Of a stretch of DNA of 64,000 bases, positions 1 to 12,250 are shown piece by piece. This DNA comes from Bordetella holmesii ATCC 51541 (GTDB taxonomy: Bacteria; Pseudomonadota; Gammaproteobacteria; Burkholderiales; Burkholderiaceae_B): positions 1 through 64,000 of the forward strand of contig CP007494.1 of the NCBI GenBank assembly GCA_000612485.1. Reading direction: 5' to 3'. Each line of letters begins with the position of its first letter. The stretch's first letter is position 1. The notes beneath the pieces are model-generated. The model was not told where the DNA came from. It did not search any database and saw only the letters and a list, made by a program, of their open reading frames with translations. Position numbers and translations under genes: made by a program.

Positions 1-2388
<2,388 letters not shown>

Positions 2389-2583
2389 TATAACACTAAA
2401 GTCTTATAGGTGCTGTTCATTCGTGCTTGTGCCGTTCATAAGTTCAAAGCATCTGACCAAACGCTTGCGCGCCCAGCCAGTTCTTGAGACTTGGAACAAA
2501 ATCATGCAATCACAACCCGTATCCGTCCTCATCGACTCGCGCCGACTACTAAACGAACACTTTACGTTGTGTTTCTTCCAAAT

Positions 2584-2595
2584 TGTTAAAGAACA
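2584..2595 (-). promoter_or_regulatory. boxA antitermination element before 23S
   Basis: On the minus strand the spacer reads TGTTCTTTAACA, matching the rRNA boxA bound by NusB/NusE. It lies about 195 nt before the 23S start, the usual place for the spacer boxA. The rest of the 2389-2701 spacer holds no gene that I can see. Confidence 0.7.
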
Positions 2596-2701
2596 TATAT
2601 AGCTGTCGGGCCAAAACCCAACGCTTAACACTGACTCGCAGCACTAAGCGTTGCTCTCTCGCCTTCTGGTCTCGCCCCACACCCATCCTCTGGACAGGCT
2701 T

Positions 2702-2777
2702 TGGTGGAGGTGAACGGGATCGAACCGATGACATCCTGCTTGCAAAGCAGGCGCTCTCCCAGCTGAGCTACACCCCC
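2702..2777 (-). tRNA. tRNA-Ala (TGC)
   Basis: A 76-nt cloverleaf is encoded on the minus strand, beginning GGGGGTGTAGCTCAG and ending with an encoded CCA. The anticodon loop TTTGCAA gives anticodon TGC. It is the second spacer tRNA between 16S and 23S, the standard arrangement in Bordetella rrn operons. Confidence 0.97.
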
Positions 2778-2797
2778 ATTTCCCTCTCAGGAAACCT

Positions 2798-2874
2798 TGG
2801 TGGGTCTGGTTGGATTCGAACCAACGACCCCCGCCTTATCAAGACGGTGCTCTAACCGACTGAGCTACAGACCC
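2798..2874 (-). tRNA. tRNA-Ile (GAT)
   Basis: A 77-nt tRNA is encoded on the minus strand, beginning GGGTCTGTAGCTCAG and ending with an encoded CCA. The anticodon stem-loop around CTTGATAAG gives anticodon GAT. It lies directly after 16S, ahead of tRNA-Ala, and is cotranscribed with the rRNAs. Confidence 0.97.
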
Positions 2875-2928
2875 GCGAAACCTTTCTCTCTCGGATCAGC
2901 AGCCACCGATCCAGCAGCTATATAACAA

Positions 2929-2959
2929 CAACCGATAAGCGTGGACACTTGACACGAGC
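2929..2959 (-). other. 3' arm of the pre-16S processing stem
   Basis: Just beyond the 16S 3' end, the segment starting CAACCGATAAGC on the plus strand is complementary, with a few G-U type differences, to 4651-4683 just before the 16S 5' end. The two arms would pair around 16S in the precursor, forming the double-stranded substrate expected for RNase III. The pairing is seen in the sequence; the processing role comes from known rrn operons. Confidence 0.7.
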
Positions 2960-2971
2960 ACTCAAGCTCTT

Positions 2972-4503
<1,532 letters not shown>

Positions 4504-4650
4504 ATCTCTGTGTTGCGCCATCAGTGTTACCCAATGACGACTTTCGCTTGCTCAAAGGAAGTGAGGGATAGTTTCGAAAAACTATTCCTTACTTCATATA
4601 TGAGCACTTGATAGTTTCGCTTCCCGACCAGGCTGAAACCCAGTCGTTGC

Positions 4651-4683
4651 GCACTCACATCAAGTGCCCACACTTATCGGTTG
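4651..4683 (-). other. 5' arm of the pre-16S processing stem
   Basis: Leader segment complementary to 2929-2959 on the far side of 16S. It contains CACTTATCGGTTG, which pairs with CAACCGATAAGCG. It lies between boxA and the mature 16S 5' end, as expected for a pre-16S stem. Confidence 0.7.
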
Positions 4684-4689
4684 TTTAAT

Positions 4690-4701
4690 TGTTAAAGAGC
4701 G
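4690..4701 (-). promoter_or_regulatory. boxA antitermination element in the rRNA leader
   Basis: The minus strand reads CGCTCTTTAACA, a near-perfect boxA, about 190 nt before 16S. The flanking leader (4504-5024) has no protein gene that I can support. It contains A/T-rich stretches typical of rrn leaders. Confidence 0.65.
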
Positions 4702-5024
4702 GTACTGCCAAACTGCTTCGCTTGCCTGCCAACGTCGTGCAACTTACAGCGCCTTGCCTTGCTGTCGTCGCTGCATCGTTGTCAGCAGCAGAGAAACGAG
4801 ATTATGAAGAAGTTTTTTAAGTTTGTCAACTCGGCTTCGCTTTTTTCGCGACGCTCGCAAAATTTCTTCTGCTCACGTTTGCCTTGCCAACTCACCACCT
4901 CCTCAGAGACTCGCGCCCCCGGGATCACCCCTCGGCAACCCTGCTTAGCAACTAGCGAAGCGTCCTGCGCCTTTCAGTGCAGATCAGGATTAACCCTGAC
5001 GTTTCGTTAACTGCCAAGCCCGAA

Positions 5025-5054
5025 ACTATAACACAACTTTTGCAGATCATGCAA
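5025..5054 (-). promoter_or_regulatory. rRNA operon promoter, proximal (P2-like)
   Basis: On the minus strand, TTGCAT (5049-5054) and TATAGT (5025-5030) are 18 nt apart and point toward 16S. A GC-rich discriminator follows TATAGT. The -35 is only about 42 bp from the IS3-type element that begins at 5096, so any upstream UP or Fis sites were displaced by that insertion. This is inferred from motif fit and position. Confidence 0.55.
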
Positions 5055-5158
5055 CCGAAGCCGCTTTATTTCTACACCGTCGTGCAACACTGGAATGAAT
5101 CGCCCCGGGTTTCCTAGACACCTAGTTGCCTCACAATTAAGGCGATATGGAGGTGTGT

Positions 5159-5448
5159 ATGGAAGGCAAGACATCGCGGCAGCGATTCTCAGAAGAGTTC
5201 AAGGTACAGGCGGTAAAGCAAGTCACCGAAGGGGACACAAGGTCGGCGATGTTGCGACACGATTAGGCGTGAGTCCCCACAGCCTTTATGCATGGCTCAA
5301 GCGGTATTCGGGCAGTCCTGAGCAGCGGACGCATCAAGATAGCCAGAGCGCGGAGGTCCGTCGGCTTAAGGCTGAGCTCAAGCGGGTGAGCGAGGAGCGC
5401 GACATCCTAAAAAAGGCCGCCGCGTACTTTGCCAAGCAGTCCGGGTGA
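5159..5448 (+). pseudogene. IS3-family OrfA (HTH protein), frameshifted
   Basis: OrfA supplies the helix-turn-helix part of the IS3 transposase. Translation starts well at ATG 5159, after GGAGG with 5-nt spacing, and runs MEGKTSRQRFSEEFKVQAVK. The frame is then lost near the GGGG run at 5231-5234. The downstream HTH (GHKVGDVATRLGVSPHSLY) and leucine-zipper part continue in another frame to 5448. One missing base before GHKV restores the protein. A programmed -1 site, A-AAA-AAG, is present near 5409-5415. This copy is probably defective unless the base loss is a sequence error. Confidence 0.75.
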
Positions 5449-6320
5449 AGTACGCGTTTATCAAGGCCCATGAGGAGCAATACGCTGTGCGTCGCCTATG
5501 CGCAGTTTTGGGGGTACATCCCAGCGGCTATTACGCTTGGAAGGTGCAGCCTGTGAGTGCGCGCGGGGCACAGGATAAGCGCGTCGGCGCGCTCATCGAG
5601 CAGTGCTGGGAAGACAGTGGCCGGATCTACGGTTATCGTAAGATCAGCAGTGACTTGAACGATATGGGAGAGCGGTGTGGCAAGCACCGCGTGGCCCGCT
5701 TGATGCGCCAAGCTGGCTTGCGATCACACACAGGATACGGCCGTCGTCCGGGAGGCCGAGGTACTCGTCCCAGCGTTGTTGCTCCGAACCATCTACAACG
5801 CCAGTTCCGGGTCGATGCCCCCAACCAGGTCTGGGTGACCGACATTACCTACATCCGAACACACGAAGGTTGGCTCTATCTTGCCGCGGTATTGGATCTG
5901 TTCTCGCGGCAGATCGTGGGCTGGTCCATGAGCGATCGGATGACCCGAGAACTTGCCATCAACGCATTGCTGGCTGCGGTCTGGCGTCGTAAACCAGAGG
6001 CCGAAGTACTCGTGCATTCAGACCAAGGGAGTCAGTTCAGCAGTCATGACTGGCAAGACTTCCTGAAAGCCCATCGGTTGCGCCCCAGCATGAGCAGACG
6101 AGGAAACTGCTATGACAACGCCGTTGCTGAGAGCTTCTTTCAGTTGCTCAAGCGTGAAAGAATCCGACGCAAGATCTATTCCACTCGCGACCAGGCACGC
6201 GCCGATGTGTTTGACTATATCGAGTTGTTCTACAACCCACGACGGCGCCACAGCTATATCGGCCAGGTTTCTCCGGTAGAGTTCGAACGGCGCTACTTTT
6301 TGATGAACGGGACTGTCTAA
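5445..6320 (+). CDS. IS3-family transposase OrfB (DDE integrase core)
   Basis: This is the catalytic half of an IS3-group transposase, about 290 aa, with an N-terminal HTH_21 region and an rve integrase core. Catalytic-site landmarks are visible: VWVTDITYI (first Asp), VLVHSDQGSQF (second Asp) and NAVAESFFQLLKRE (Glu). It overlaps the orfA end and is normally translated by -1 frameshifting at the A6G site upstream; the GTG at 5445 is only nominal. OrfB is intact here although orfA is frameshifted. Confidence 0.88.
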   Translation: MKYAFIKAHEEQYAVRRLCAVLGVHPSGYYAWKVQPVSARGAQDKRVGALIEQCWEDSGRIYGYRKISSDLNDMGERCGKHRVARLMRQAGLRSHTGYGRRPGGRGTRPSVVAPNHLQRQFRVDAPNQVWVTDITYIRTHEGWLYLAAVLDLFSRQIVGWSMSDRMTRELAINALLAAVWRRKPEAEVLVHSDQGSQFSSHDWQDFLKAHRLRPSMSRRGNCYDNAVAESFFQLLKRERIRRKIYSTRDQARADVFDYIELFYNPRRRHSYIGQVSPVEFERRYFLMNGTV

Positions 6321-6338
6321 GAAACCCGGGGCGATTCA

Positions 6339-6704
6339 GGAATCCCGGCCGGCTCTTCGCCTAATCCTCACTCCCCGTGTTCGAAATCACTTCCCGCTTC
6401 CTGCGCCCCGCTCATGCGGCAATCGCCTCGGAAACCGAAAAACCAATCTCGCTTCGGTCCTCACTACACCGACTGCGTTGCATCTGCGTTGCTGTCTGTG
6501 CTGCGAGGGGGCGAACTATAGCATAGAAAAAAATCGTGTGTCACGGCTTTGACACCTTTTTTATAAAAAACCTGTTTTTTCTTCCTCACGACGCCGTACA
6601 GGCTGGTCAGCAGGCGCATTTTCCTCCTCCACACCGGGGCTGTTGCCTGCGCCGCAGCGACTTACGCTACCCTAGCGCATCCCTATATATAGACACGGAC
6701 AACA
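6339..6704. other. Gene-free region between the IS3 element and rng
   Basis: No protein gene is seen in these 366 bp. Before the IS3 insertion this DNA adjoined the rRNA leader at 5095. It contains a second rRNA-type promoter on the minus strand (6515-6544). It also has a weak hairpin (GTGTCA at 6538 and TGACAC at 6550) next to T and A runs, and the leader of rng on the plus strand. Confidence 0.6.
6515..6544 (-). promoter_or_regulatory. rRNA operon promoter, distal (P1-like), cut off by the IS
   Basis: On the minus strand, GTGACA (6539-6544) and TATAGT (6515-6520) are 18 nt apart. The -10 and its GC-rich discriminator resemble those of the proximal promoter at 5025. Without the IS3 element it would lie about 250 bp upstream of the proximal one, a tandem P1/P2 layout as in other rrn operons. 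Transcripts from here must now cross the whole IS element. Promoter identity is inferred. Confidence 0.45.
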
Positions 6705-8168
6705 ATGACTGAAAACATTCTGATCAACGTCACGCCTTTTGAAACCCGTGTTGCCATCGTCGCGCAGGGCGCGGTGCAGGAATTGCATGTCGAGCGCAGT
6801 GTTCAGCGCGGCCATGTGGGCAATATCTACCTGGGCCGGGTGGTTCGTGTGTTGCCAGGTATGCAGAGCGCGTTTATTGATATTGGTCTGGAACGTGCCG
6901 CCTTCATCCACATCGCCGATTTGAGAGAAAATCGGCAAGAGCGCAGCCAGGGCGTCAATCCGACCCCTATAGAGAAGCTGCTGTTCGAAGGGCAGACCTT
7001 GATGGTCCAGGTCATCAAGGATCCGCTGGGCACCAAAGGTGCCCGCCTGTCCACCCAGATCAGCATTGCCGGCCGCATGCTGGTTTATTTGCCGCATGAC
7101 CCGCATATCGGGATTTCGCAGAAGATCGATTCCGAAGCCGAACGCACCCAGTTGCGCGAGCGCGTCCACGCCCTGGTGCCCGAGGGCGAGAAAGGCGGTT
7201 TCATCGTCCGTACCCAGGCCGAGGGTGCCAACGATGAAGAGCTGGCCGCGGATCTGGAGTATTTGCGCAAGCTTTGGGCCAGCGTACAGGCGGCCGCCCG
7301 CAGCCAGCCCGCCCCCACCATGTTGCACCAGGATTTGACCCTGGCGCAGCGCGTCTTGCGCGACATGGCCGGCCCCTCCACCGGCGTCATTCAGGTGGAC
7401 TCACGCAGCACGACGGCGGCGCTGCTCGAGTGGGGCAAGACGTACACCCCCTCCGTGCTGTCGCGAATCCGCCATTACAGCGGCGAACGCCCCCTGTTTG
7501 ACACGGCCAGCGTGGACGAGGAGATCGCTCGGGCCTTGTCACGTCGTGTCGATCTCAAATCCGGCGGCTATCTCATCGTCGACCAGACCGAAGCCCTGAC
7601 GACAGTCGACGTCAACACCGGTGGCTTTGTCGGAGGGCGAAACTTCGACGACACCATTTTCAAGACCAATCTCGAAGCGGCCCAGGCCATTGCCCGGCAA
7701 TTACGCCTGCGCAATCTGGGAGGGATCGTCATCCTCGATTTCATCGACATGGAAGACAGCGAGCACCGCGACACCGTGTTGGCCGAACTGAAAAAAGCCT
7801 TGTCGCGTGACCGTACTCGCATGACGGTCAATGGCTTTACGCAACTTGGCCTGGTCGAGATGACACGCAAACGCACGAGAGACTCGCTCGCCCACCAGCT
7901 ATGCGAGCCCTGCCCCATGTGTCAGGCTCGTGGCAATGTGCGCACTCCCCGCACCGTCTGCTACGAGATCTTGCGCGAGATCCTGCGCGAGGCTCGGCAG
8001 TTCAACCCCAAGGAGTTCCGCGTGCTGGCCTCGCAGGGGGTGGTGGATCTGTTCCTGGAAGAGGAAAGCCAGCATCTGGCCATGTTGGGGGATTTCGTGG
8101 GCAAGCCCATCTCGCTGGAGGTCGAGGGCGCATACTCCCAGGAGCAGTACGACATCATCTTGATTTGA
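6705..8168 (+). CDS. rng: Ribonuclease G
   Basis: RNase G is a single-strand endoribonuclease that matures the 5' end of 16S rRNA and cleaves some mRNAs. The 487-aa product has the full RNase E/G fold: an N-terminal S1-like region (GNIYLGRVVRVLPGMQSAF), the catalytic Mg-binding segment TVDVNTGGFVG, and the zinc-link CEPCPMC near residue 400. The length is normal and there is no RNase E-type scaffold tail. The gene starts at ATG 6705 and faces away from the rRNA operon. In related betaproteobacteria rng usually follows maf; here maf is 24 kb away. Confidence 0.95.
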   Translation: MTENILINVTPFETRVAIVAQGAVQELHVERSVQRGHVGNIYLGRVVRVLPGMQSAFIDIGLERAAFIHIADLRENRQERSQGVNPTPIEKLLFEGQTLMVQVIKDPLGTKGARLSTQISIAGRMLVYLPHDPHIGISQKIDSEAERTQLRERVHALVPEGEKGGFIVRTQAEGANDEELAADLEYLRKLWASVQAAARSQPAPTMLHQDLTLAQRVLRDMAGPSTGVIQVDSRSTTAALLEWGKTYTPSVLSRIRHYSGERPLFDTASVDEEIARALSRRVDLKSGGYLIVDQTEALTTVDVNTGGFVGGRNFDDTIFKTNLEAAQAIARQLRLRNLGGIVILDFIDMEDSEHRDTVLAELKKALSRDRTRMTVNGFTQLGLVEMTRKRTRDSLAHQLCEPCPMCQARGNVRTPRTVCYEILREILREARQFNPKEFRVLASQGVVDLFLEEESQHLAMLGDFVGKPISLEVEGAYSQEQYDIILI

Positions 8169-8279
8169 TATTTATCAAGAATCGGCGTCCTTATCACTGG
8201 CGCGCCGGGAATATTCCATCTCCAGATCGGTCTTAATACCGCACCCGGCCGGTCAACGGCCGGCGGGAGAGGGGAATAG

Positions 8280-9851
8280 ATGAGACGATCGAAGATTCGA
8301 TTGCTGTACCTCATCGTCGCTTTGGCGATGTTGAGTAGCGCGGTGGCTTTCGCCACTGCCCTGGGTTTGGCCTATGCGGTGCAACGCGAGCACCTCATGG
8401 CCCAAGCGCTGTCGGCCAACCAGGCTTATGCTGCAAAATTTGCCGAGGCCATCGACATATATGTGGGGTCGGTGCAGCGCCAATTGCGCTCGAGTGCCAG
8501 ACGGCTTCCTGCGCTGATGCAACAGCCCGACGCACTGCAAGCCGAAGCCTCCCGGCTGGCCGAGCTAGCCGATGGCGAGTCGGTGGCTGCGATCGCAGAT
8601 AAGGACGACAAGGTGATCGCCTATGCCACGCTGACGCCAGACGCCGCGAGCAACCCTGGCACACTGGCTGGCCTGGAGATCGGTGACCGACAAAGCCGCG
8701 ACAACGTCTCGGCGGTCTATCTGACCGCCGCAGAGAAAATGGCGGTGGCGCTTACAGAACCTATCCGAGGCCCGGCAGGGGAATACTTAGGCCTGGTGGG
8801 TCTGTCCACCTTGGTCCACAAGGACAACCAACTCAGCCGGCTGGTTGGCAACCACTCGCGCGCGGACGGGTTCTATGCCTATGTCGTCGACGGCACCGGC
8901 ACGATCATTGCCCACCAGGATCCCCGCCGGGTGGGCAGCAGCGAGCGCCACAACGAGGCGGTCGAGTCTCTTTTACGTAAAGAGCGAGGTGCGCGAGCCA
9001 TCGTGAACACGCGCGGCGAGCTGTACCTGGCCGGTTACGCGCCGGTGGCCACTGCCGACTGGGGCGTGGTAGTCCAAAGCCCGCAAACCATCATTACCAC
9101 GCCGCAACGCACGCTGCTGGCCCGCGCAGCGCTGTATTCGCTACCCATTGCGCTGATCATCTTTTTTGCGGTCTGTGCACTGGCCTACGGTATTGCCCGC
9201 CCCCTGGGTAAACTGGCCAATATTCTGCGCAGCACCGACCTGGCCCATCCTCAGCCTGCCAGCCATATAAGCTCTAATTGGTATTTCGAGGCGCAGCAAT
9301 TGGGCGAAGCTGTGGACATTACGCTGGCCGAATACCGTCAGCGCCTGTCCTCGCTGGATGCCGAAACGCTTGCCGACCCCATGACCGGGCTGTTGAACCG
9401 TCGCGGCCTGGCGCGCGAGATGGGCCGCCTGCAGGCGAACAGGCAACCCTTTGCGGCCCTGGCGCTGGATCTGGATCACTTCAAGCGCGTCAACGATACC
9501 TTCGGTCATGCTGCGGGCGACGAAGTACTCAAGGCGCTGGCCAACCTGACGCGTACCACAATACGGCAGCAAGACTGTGCCTTTCGCGTTGGAGGCGAAG
9601 AATACCTCGTGTTGATGCCCGGCGCCGACATGCCCCGTGCACAGGCGCTTGCCGAACGCCTGCGCGCTGCCGTGCAGGCCACGCATATGCCTGGTGGCGT
9701 AGGTCACGTCACCGTGTCCATCGGCGTGGCGTTGTGGCAGGCGCACGGCGACGCACAGGTTGTATTGGCCCACGCTGATCAGGCGCTTTACGAAGCCAAG
9801 CGCAAGGGCCGCAACAGAGTGACCGCCCACACAGGCGGAAAGGCGTTCTAG
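8280..9851 (+). CDS. Membrane-bound diguanylate cyclase with Cache-type sensor
   Basis: It makes cyclic di-GMP in response to a periplasmic signal. The 523-aa protein has a transmembrane segment at about residues 8-30, a periplasmic dCache-like domain (about 35-280), a second transmembrane segment (about 285-305) and a C-terminal GGDEF domain. The active-site motif is GGEEY, a working variant of GGEEF. An inhibitory RxxD site (RQQD) sits five residues before it, so product inhibition is expected. The ligand is unknown. It follows rng by 111 bp; a GC hairpin (CCGGCCG/CGGCCGG at 8245-8263) lies just before the Shine-Dalgarno. Confidence 0.9.
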   Translation: MRRSKIRLLYLIVALAMLSSAVAFATALGLAYAVQREHLMAQALSANQAYAAKFAEAIDIYVGSVQRQLRSSARRLPALMQQPDALQAEASRLAELADGESVAAIADKDDKVIAYATLTPDAASNPGTLAGLEIGDRQSRDNVSAVYLTAAEKMAVALTEPIRGPAGEYLGLVGLSTLVHKDNQLSRLVGNHSRADGFYAYVVDGTGTIIAHQDPRRVGSSERHNEAVESLLRKERGARAIVNTRGELYLAGYAPVATADWGVVVQSPQTIITTPQRTLLARAALYSLPIALIIFFAVCALAYGIARPLGKLANILRSTDLAHPQPASHISSNWYFEAQQLGEAVDITLAEYRQRLSSLDAETLADPMTGLLNRRGLAREMGRLQANRQPFAALALDLDHFKRVNDTFGHAAGDEVLKALANLTRTTIRQQDCAFRVGGEEYLVLMPGADMPRAQALAERLRAAVQATHMPGGVGHVTVSIGVALWQAHGDAQVVLAHADQALYEAKRKGRNRVTAHTGGKAF

Positions 9852-10042
9852 CCGCCGCAGGCAGGCTGCGGGGCATGCACGCAAACCCCCTGCGCCTGCC
9901 AACGCCCCCCGGCATCCAGGCAGGCATCGATCGTGAGCTGACGGTCAAACCATGCCCCGGCCCCTGCGCCAGCCAGAAAAATCAGCAAAGCCCCCATTGC
10001 GGCAGCCCTTCTTAGCCGGCTTTTTCCCAAACGAGTCACCAC
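9848..10042 (-). CDS. Small membrane protein, function unknown
   Basis: I do not recognise a characterised family. The predicted 64-aa product has a short basic start (VTRLGKSRLRR), one hydrophobic helix (AAAMGALLIFLAGAGAGAW) and a C-terminal part ACLDAGGRWQAQGVCVH with conserved-looking cysteines. This resembles short hypothetical proteins of Burkholderiales. The GTG start at 10042 is chosen because GGGAGG lies 6 nt upstream. Its stop overlaps the end of the convergent cyclase gene by 4 bp. Confidence 0.55.
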   Translation of the reverse strand: MVTRLGKSRLRRAAAMGALLIFLAGAGAGAWFDRQLTIDACLDAGGRWQAQGVCVHAPQPACGG

Positions 10043-10161
10043 AGCACGCCTCCCGAAAGACGGCGTCATTGTGCAACGACAGCAGCAGGAGTCTGGGGGC
10101 AAGCGCCATTCTCGGACAGCGTGTCCGGGCGCCCAAAAAAGGTTCTGACCTGCCCCCAGAT

Positions 10162-11025
10162 TTAGTACGGCACCGACATAGAGCCCAGGGGTAAAAGACC
10201 TTCTTTCTGATGAGCCTGCACGAATTGCGCCGGCGTTAAATATCCGAGCGCGCTGTGAGGCCGATCGGTGTTGTACTCGACTCGCCAGTTTTCGATCAAG
10301 CTTTTAGCCTGTCGCAGGGACAAGAACCAGTGCTCGTTAAGGCATTCGTCGCGGAACTTGCCGTTGAAACTTTCGATATAAGCGTTCTCCACCGGCTTAC
10401 CCGGCCGAATAAACGACAGCTTTACGCCTGCTTGGTAGGCCCAGGCGTCCAAGGCTCTTCCGGCGAACTCTGGCCCGTTGTCCACGGTAATAGATCGCGG
10501 CAGGCCACGCATCTCCGCCAGCCGTTGCAGCACCATGGCAACACGCAGTCCCGGCAACGACGTATCGACCTCGATGGCCAGGCATTCGCGAGTGTAGTCA
10601 TCGACGATAGTCAAACAGCGGAATCGGCGGCCATAGGCTAGGCCGTCGGCCACAAAGTCCATTGACCAACTCTGATTCGGCGCGATTGCCGCTGGGCGAA
10701 CCACGCGCTCGGTCGCCGCGATTCGCTTACGCTTTCGTTTTCGCACGCTTAACCCTGCCAGACTGTACAGCCGCCAGATTCGCTTGTGATTTGCTTGCCA
10801 GCCTTCGCGACGTAAGAGCACATGGATCCTCCGATAGCCGTAGCGTCGTTTCGCCACTGCCATCTCTTTCATGCGCTCGGTCAGCGCAGCATCGCCTGAG
10901 CGTGTGCTCTCGTAGGCAAACAGCGACCGCGAAATTCCTACCAGCCCACAGGCCCGGGTAACACCCATGCTGCGCTCGGTCATTAATGTCCTGACCGCCT
11001 CGCGTTTGGCCTGCGGGCTGACTAC
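10162..11025 (-). CDS. IS407-type transposase OrfB
   Basis: This is the DDE integrase-type catalytic subunit of an IS407-group element, about 287 aa. It has an HTH_21-like start (SPQAKREAVRTLM), then the rve core with SWSMDFVADGL (Asp), SITVDNGPEFAG (Asp) and NAYIESFNGKFRDECLN (Glu). The frame has no clear ATG and is entered by frameshifting or coupling from orfA, whose stop lies at 11022-11024. This copy is uninterrupted, unlike the one at 47413, which has two extra bases. Confidence 0.85.
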   Translation of the reverse strand, partial: VVSPQAKREAVRTLMTERSMGVTRACGLVGISRSLFAYESTRSGDAALTERMKEMAVAKRRYGYRRIHVLLRREGWQANHKRIWRLYSLAGLSVRKRKRKRIAATERVVRPAAIAPNQSWSMDFVADGLAYGRRFRCLTIVDDYTRECLAIEVDTSLPGLRVAMVLQRLAEMRGLPRSITVDNGPEFAGRALDAWAYQAGVKLSFIRPGKPVENAYIESFNGKFRDECLNEHWFLSLRQAKSLIENWRVEYNTDRPHSALGYLTPAQFVQAHQKEGLLPLGSMSVPY

Positions 11026-11288
11026 TTTCGGCTTAGCAGATCCTGAAGCGCCGCCTTGTCCAGCATCGACTCGGCCAACAGCTTCTTGAGCTTGTTGTTC
11101 TCCTGCTCCAGCTCCTTGAGCCTCTGAGCGTCCGACACCGTCATGCCACCGAACTTCGCCTTCCAGTTGTAGTACGTTGCCTCGGAGATTCCGTGCTTGC
11201 GGCACAACTCTGCGGGCTTGGCACCTGCATCGGCTTCCTTGAGCACGCCGATGATTTGCTCTTCCGTAAATCGTTTCTTCATTGCCAT
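11022..11288 (-). CDS. IS407-type transposase OrfA
   Basis: An 88-aa DNA-binding subunit, beginning MAMKKRFTEEQIIGVLKEAD, with a helix-turn-helix (PAELCRKHGISEATYYNWK) and a C-terminal leucine-zipper stretch (LKELEQENNKLKKLLAE). It is the upstream partner of orfB, and its end overlaps the entry to that frame. It is identical in the second copy at 48275-48541. Confidence 0.9.
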   Translation of the reverse strand: MAMKKRFTEEQIIGVLKEADAGAKPAELCRKHGISEATYYNWKAKFGGMTVSDAQRLKELEQENNKLKKLLAESMLDKAALQDLLSRK

Positions 11289-11342
11289 TCCTTTGGGAAC
11301 GGACTCTACATCGATTTCGTACTAATCACGGGGAGCAGGTCA

Positions 11343-12213
11343 CAGCAACATTCTGGCCGTGGCGCGCTTCTTCCAACTGGGTTGGCACACGGTCAAGGCG
11401 CTGGACAAGGCCCTGCTGCGACGGGCGATCCAAGAGCCGGACTGGAGCCAGATCCACTACCTAGCGATGGACGAGTTCGCTCTACACAAGGGCCATCGTT
11501 ATGCCACGGTCGTTGTCGATCCGATCCGCCGTCAGGTGCTATGGATCGGTGATGGCCGCTCGCGCGAGACGGCCAGAGCCTTCTTCGAACAACTGCCAAC
11601 TGGAGTTGCCCAGCAGATCCGGGCCGTAGCGATCGACATGACGACGGCCTATGAGCTGGAGATCCAGGCCAACTGCCCCAACGCCGAGATCGTCTACGAC
11701 CTGTTCCACGTCGTGGCCAAGTACGGCCGTGAAGTGATAGACCGGGTGCGTGTAGACCAAGCGAACCAGTTGCGGCACGACAAGCCGGCCCGCCGGGTGA
11801 TCAAGTCCAGTCGCTGGCTACTGCTGCGCAATCGCAAAAACCTCGATCCGTGCCAATCGGTAAAGTTGGACGAGTTGCTCCAGGCCAACCAGCCCTTGCT
11901 CACCGCTTATCTGATGCGCGATGAGCTCAAACAGCTGTGGTTCTACCAACACCCCGGCTACGCCCGCCAGGCATGGGATCACTGGCTGCAACAGGCTCAG
12001 GGCAGCGGCATCGCCGCCTTGGCTCACTTCGCGCTCAAGCTAAAAGCCTATCTGCACGGGATTCTGTCTCGCTGTCGCCACCGGCTCAACACCAGCATCG
12101 TCGAGGGCATCAACAACACCATCAAAGTCATCAAGCGCCGCGCCTACGGCTACCGCGATCAGGAGTACTTCTTCCTCAAGATCCGGTCTGCATTCCCCGG
12201 TATTCCTCGATGA
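11343..12213 (+). pseudogene. ISL3-family transposase, N-terminally truncated
   Basis: Only the C-terminal ~290 residues of the 406-aa transposase remain, starting within SSNILAVARFFQLGW. The catalytic region is present (YLAMDEFALHKGHRY; VAIDMTTAYE; STSIVEGINNTIKVIKRR, here as NTSIVEGINNTIK). The N-terminal zinc-binding segment (CEHCGNRC, CEQCGG) is lost. It cannot move by itself, but its right end could be mobilised by an intact copy. Confidence 0.92.
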
Positions 12214-12216
12214 ACC
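11343..12216 (+). mobile_element. hIS1001-type element, 3' fragment (copy 1)
   Basis: These 874 bp match positions 432-1306 of the complete hIS1001 copy at 41438-42743 and end with the same terminal repeat (CGATGAACC at 12216). The first 431 bp, with the left end and the transposase zinc-finger region, are missing and replaced by IS407 copy 1. The right end abuts six A residues that form the T tract of a minus-strand terminator. Confidence 0.93.
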
Positions 12217-12250
12217 AAAAAATAGCCCGCCAGGATCTGCCCCTGGCGGG
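12217..12250 (-). terminator. Rho-independent terminator next to hIS1001
   Basis: The hairpin CCCGCCAGG (12226-12234) pairs with CCTGGCGGG (12242-12250). On the minus strand it is followed by CTA and six T residues, after which the hIS1001 end begins at once. There is no minus-strand gene upstream that would use it, so its gene has probably been lost. Confidence 0.65.

Larger units (their letters stand above)
5096..6338 (+). mobile_element. IS3-family insertion sequence
   Basis: A 1243-bp element with inverted ends: left TGAATCGCCCCGGGTTTCCT and right, read inward, TGAATCGCCCCGGGTTTCTT. The same four bases, GGAA, flank both sides (5092-5095 and 6339-6342), which looks like a target duplication from simple transposition. 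It carries the usual IS3 pair orfA/orfB with an A6G slippery site. It sits in the rRNA promoter region. I cannot assign an exact ISfinder name. Confidence 0.9.
10146..11342 (-). mobile_element. IS407-like element (IS3 family), copy 1
   Basis: A 1197-bp element bounded by inverted ends TGACCTGCCCCCAG on the left and, read inward, TGACCTGCTCCCCG on the right. It encodes intact orfA and orfB on the minus strand. The left neighbour is chromosomal DNA ending GGTTC and the right neighbour is interior hIS1001 sequence starting CAGCAAC. No target duplication links the two sides. This junction therefore arose by deletion or recombination after insertion. A near-identical copy lies at 47397-48595. Confidence 0.92.

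Noticed and set aside
6538..6555. Hairpin GTGTCA/TGACAC as a terminator before rng
   Set aside because: The stem is only 6 bp and overlaps a better-supported promoter -35; left as a remark.
8245..8263. GC hairpin ahead of the diguanylate cyclase as a c-di-GMP riboswitch
   Set aside because: It is a simple 7-bp stem without the conserved riboswitch core.
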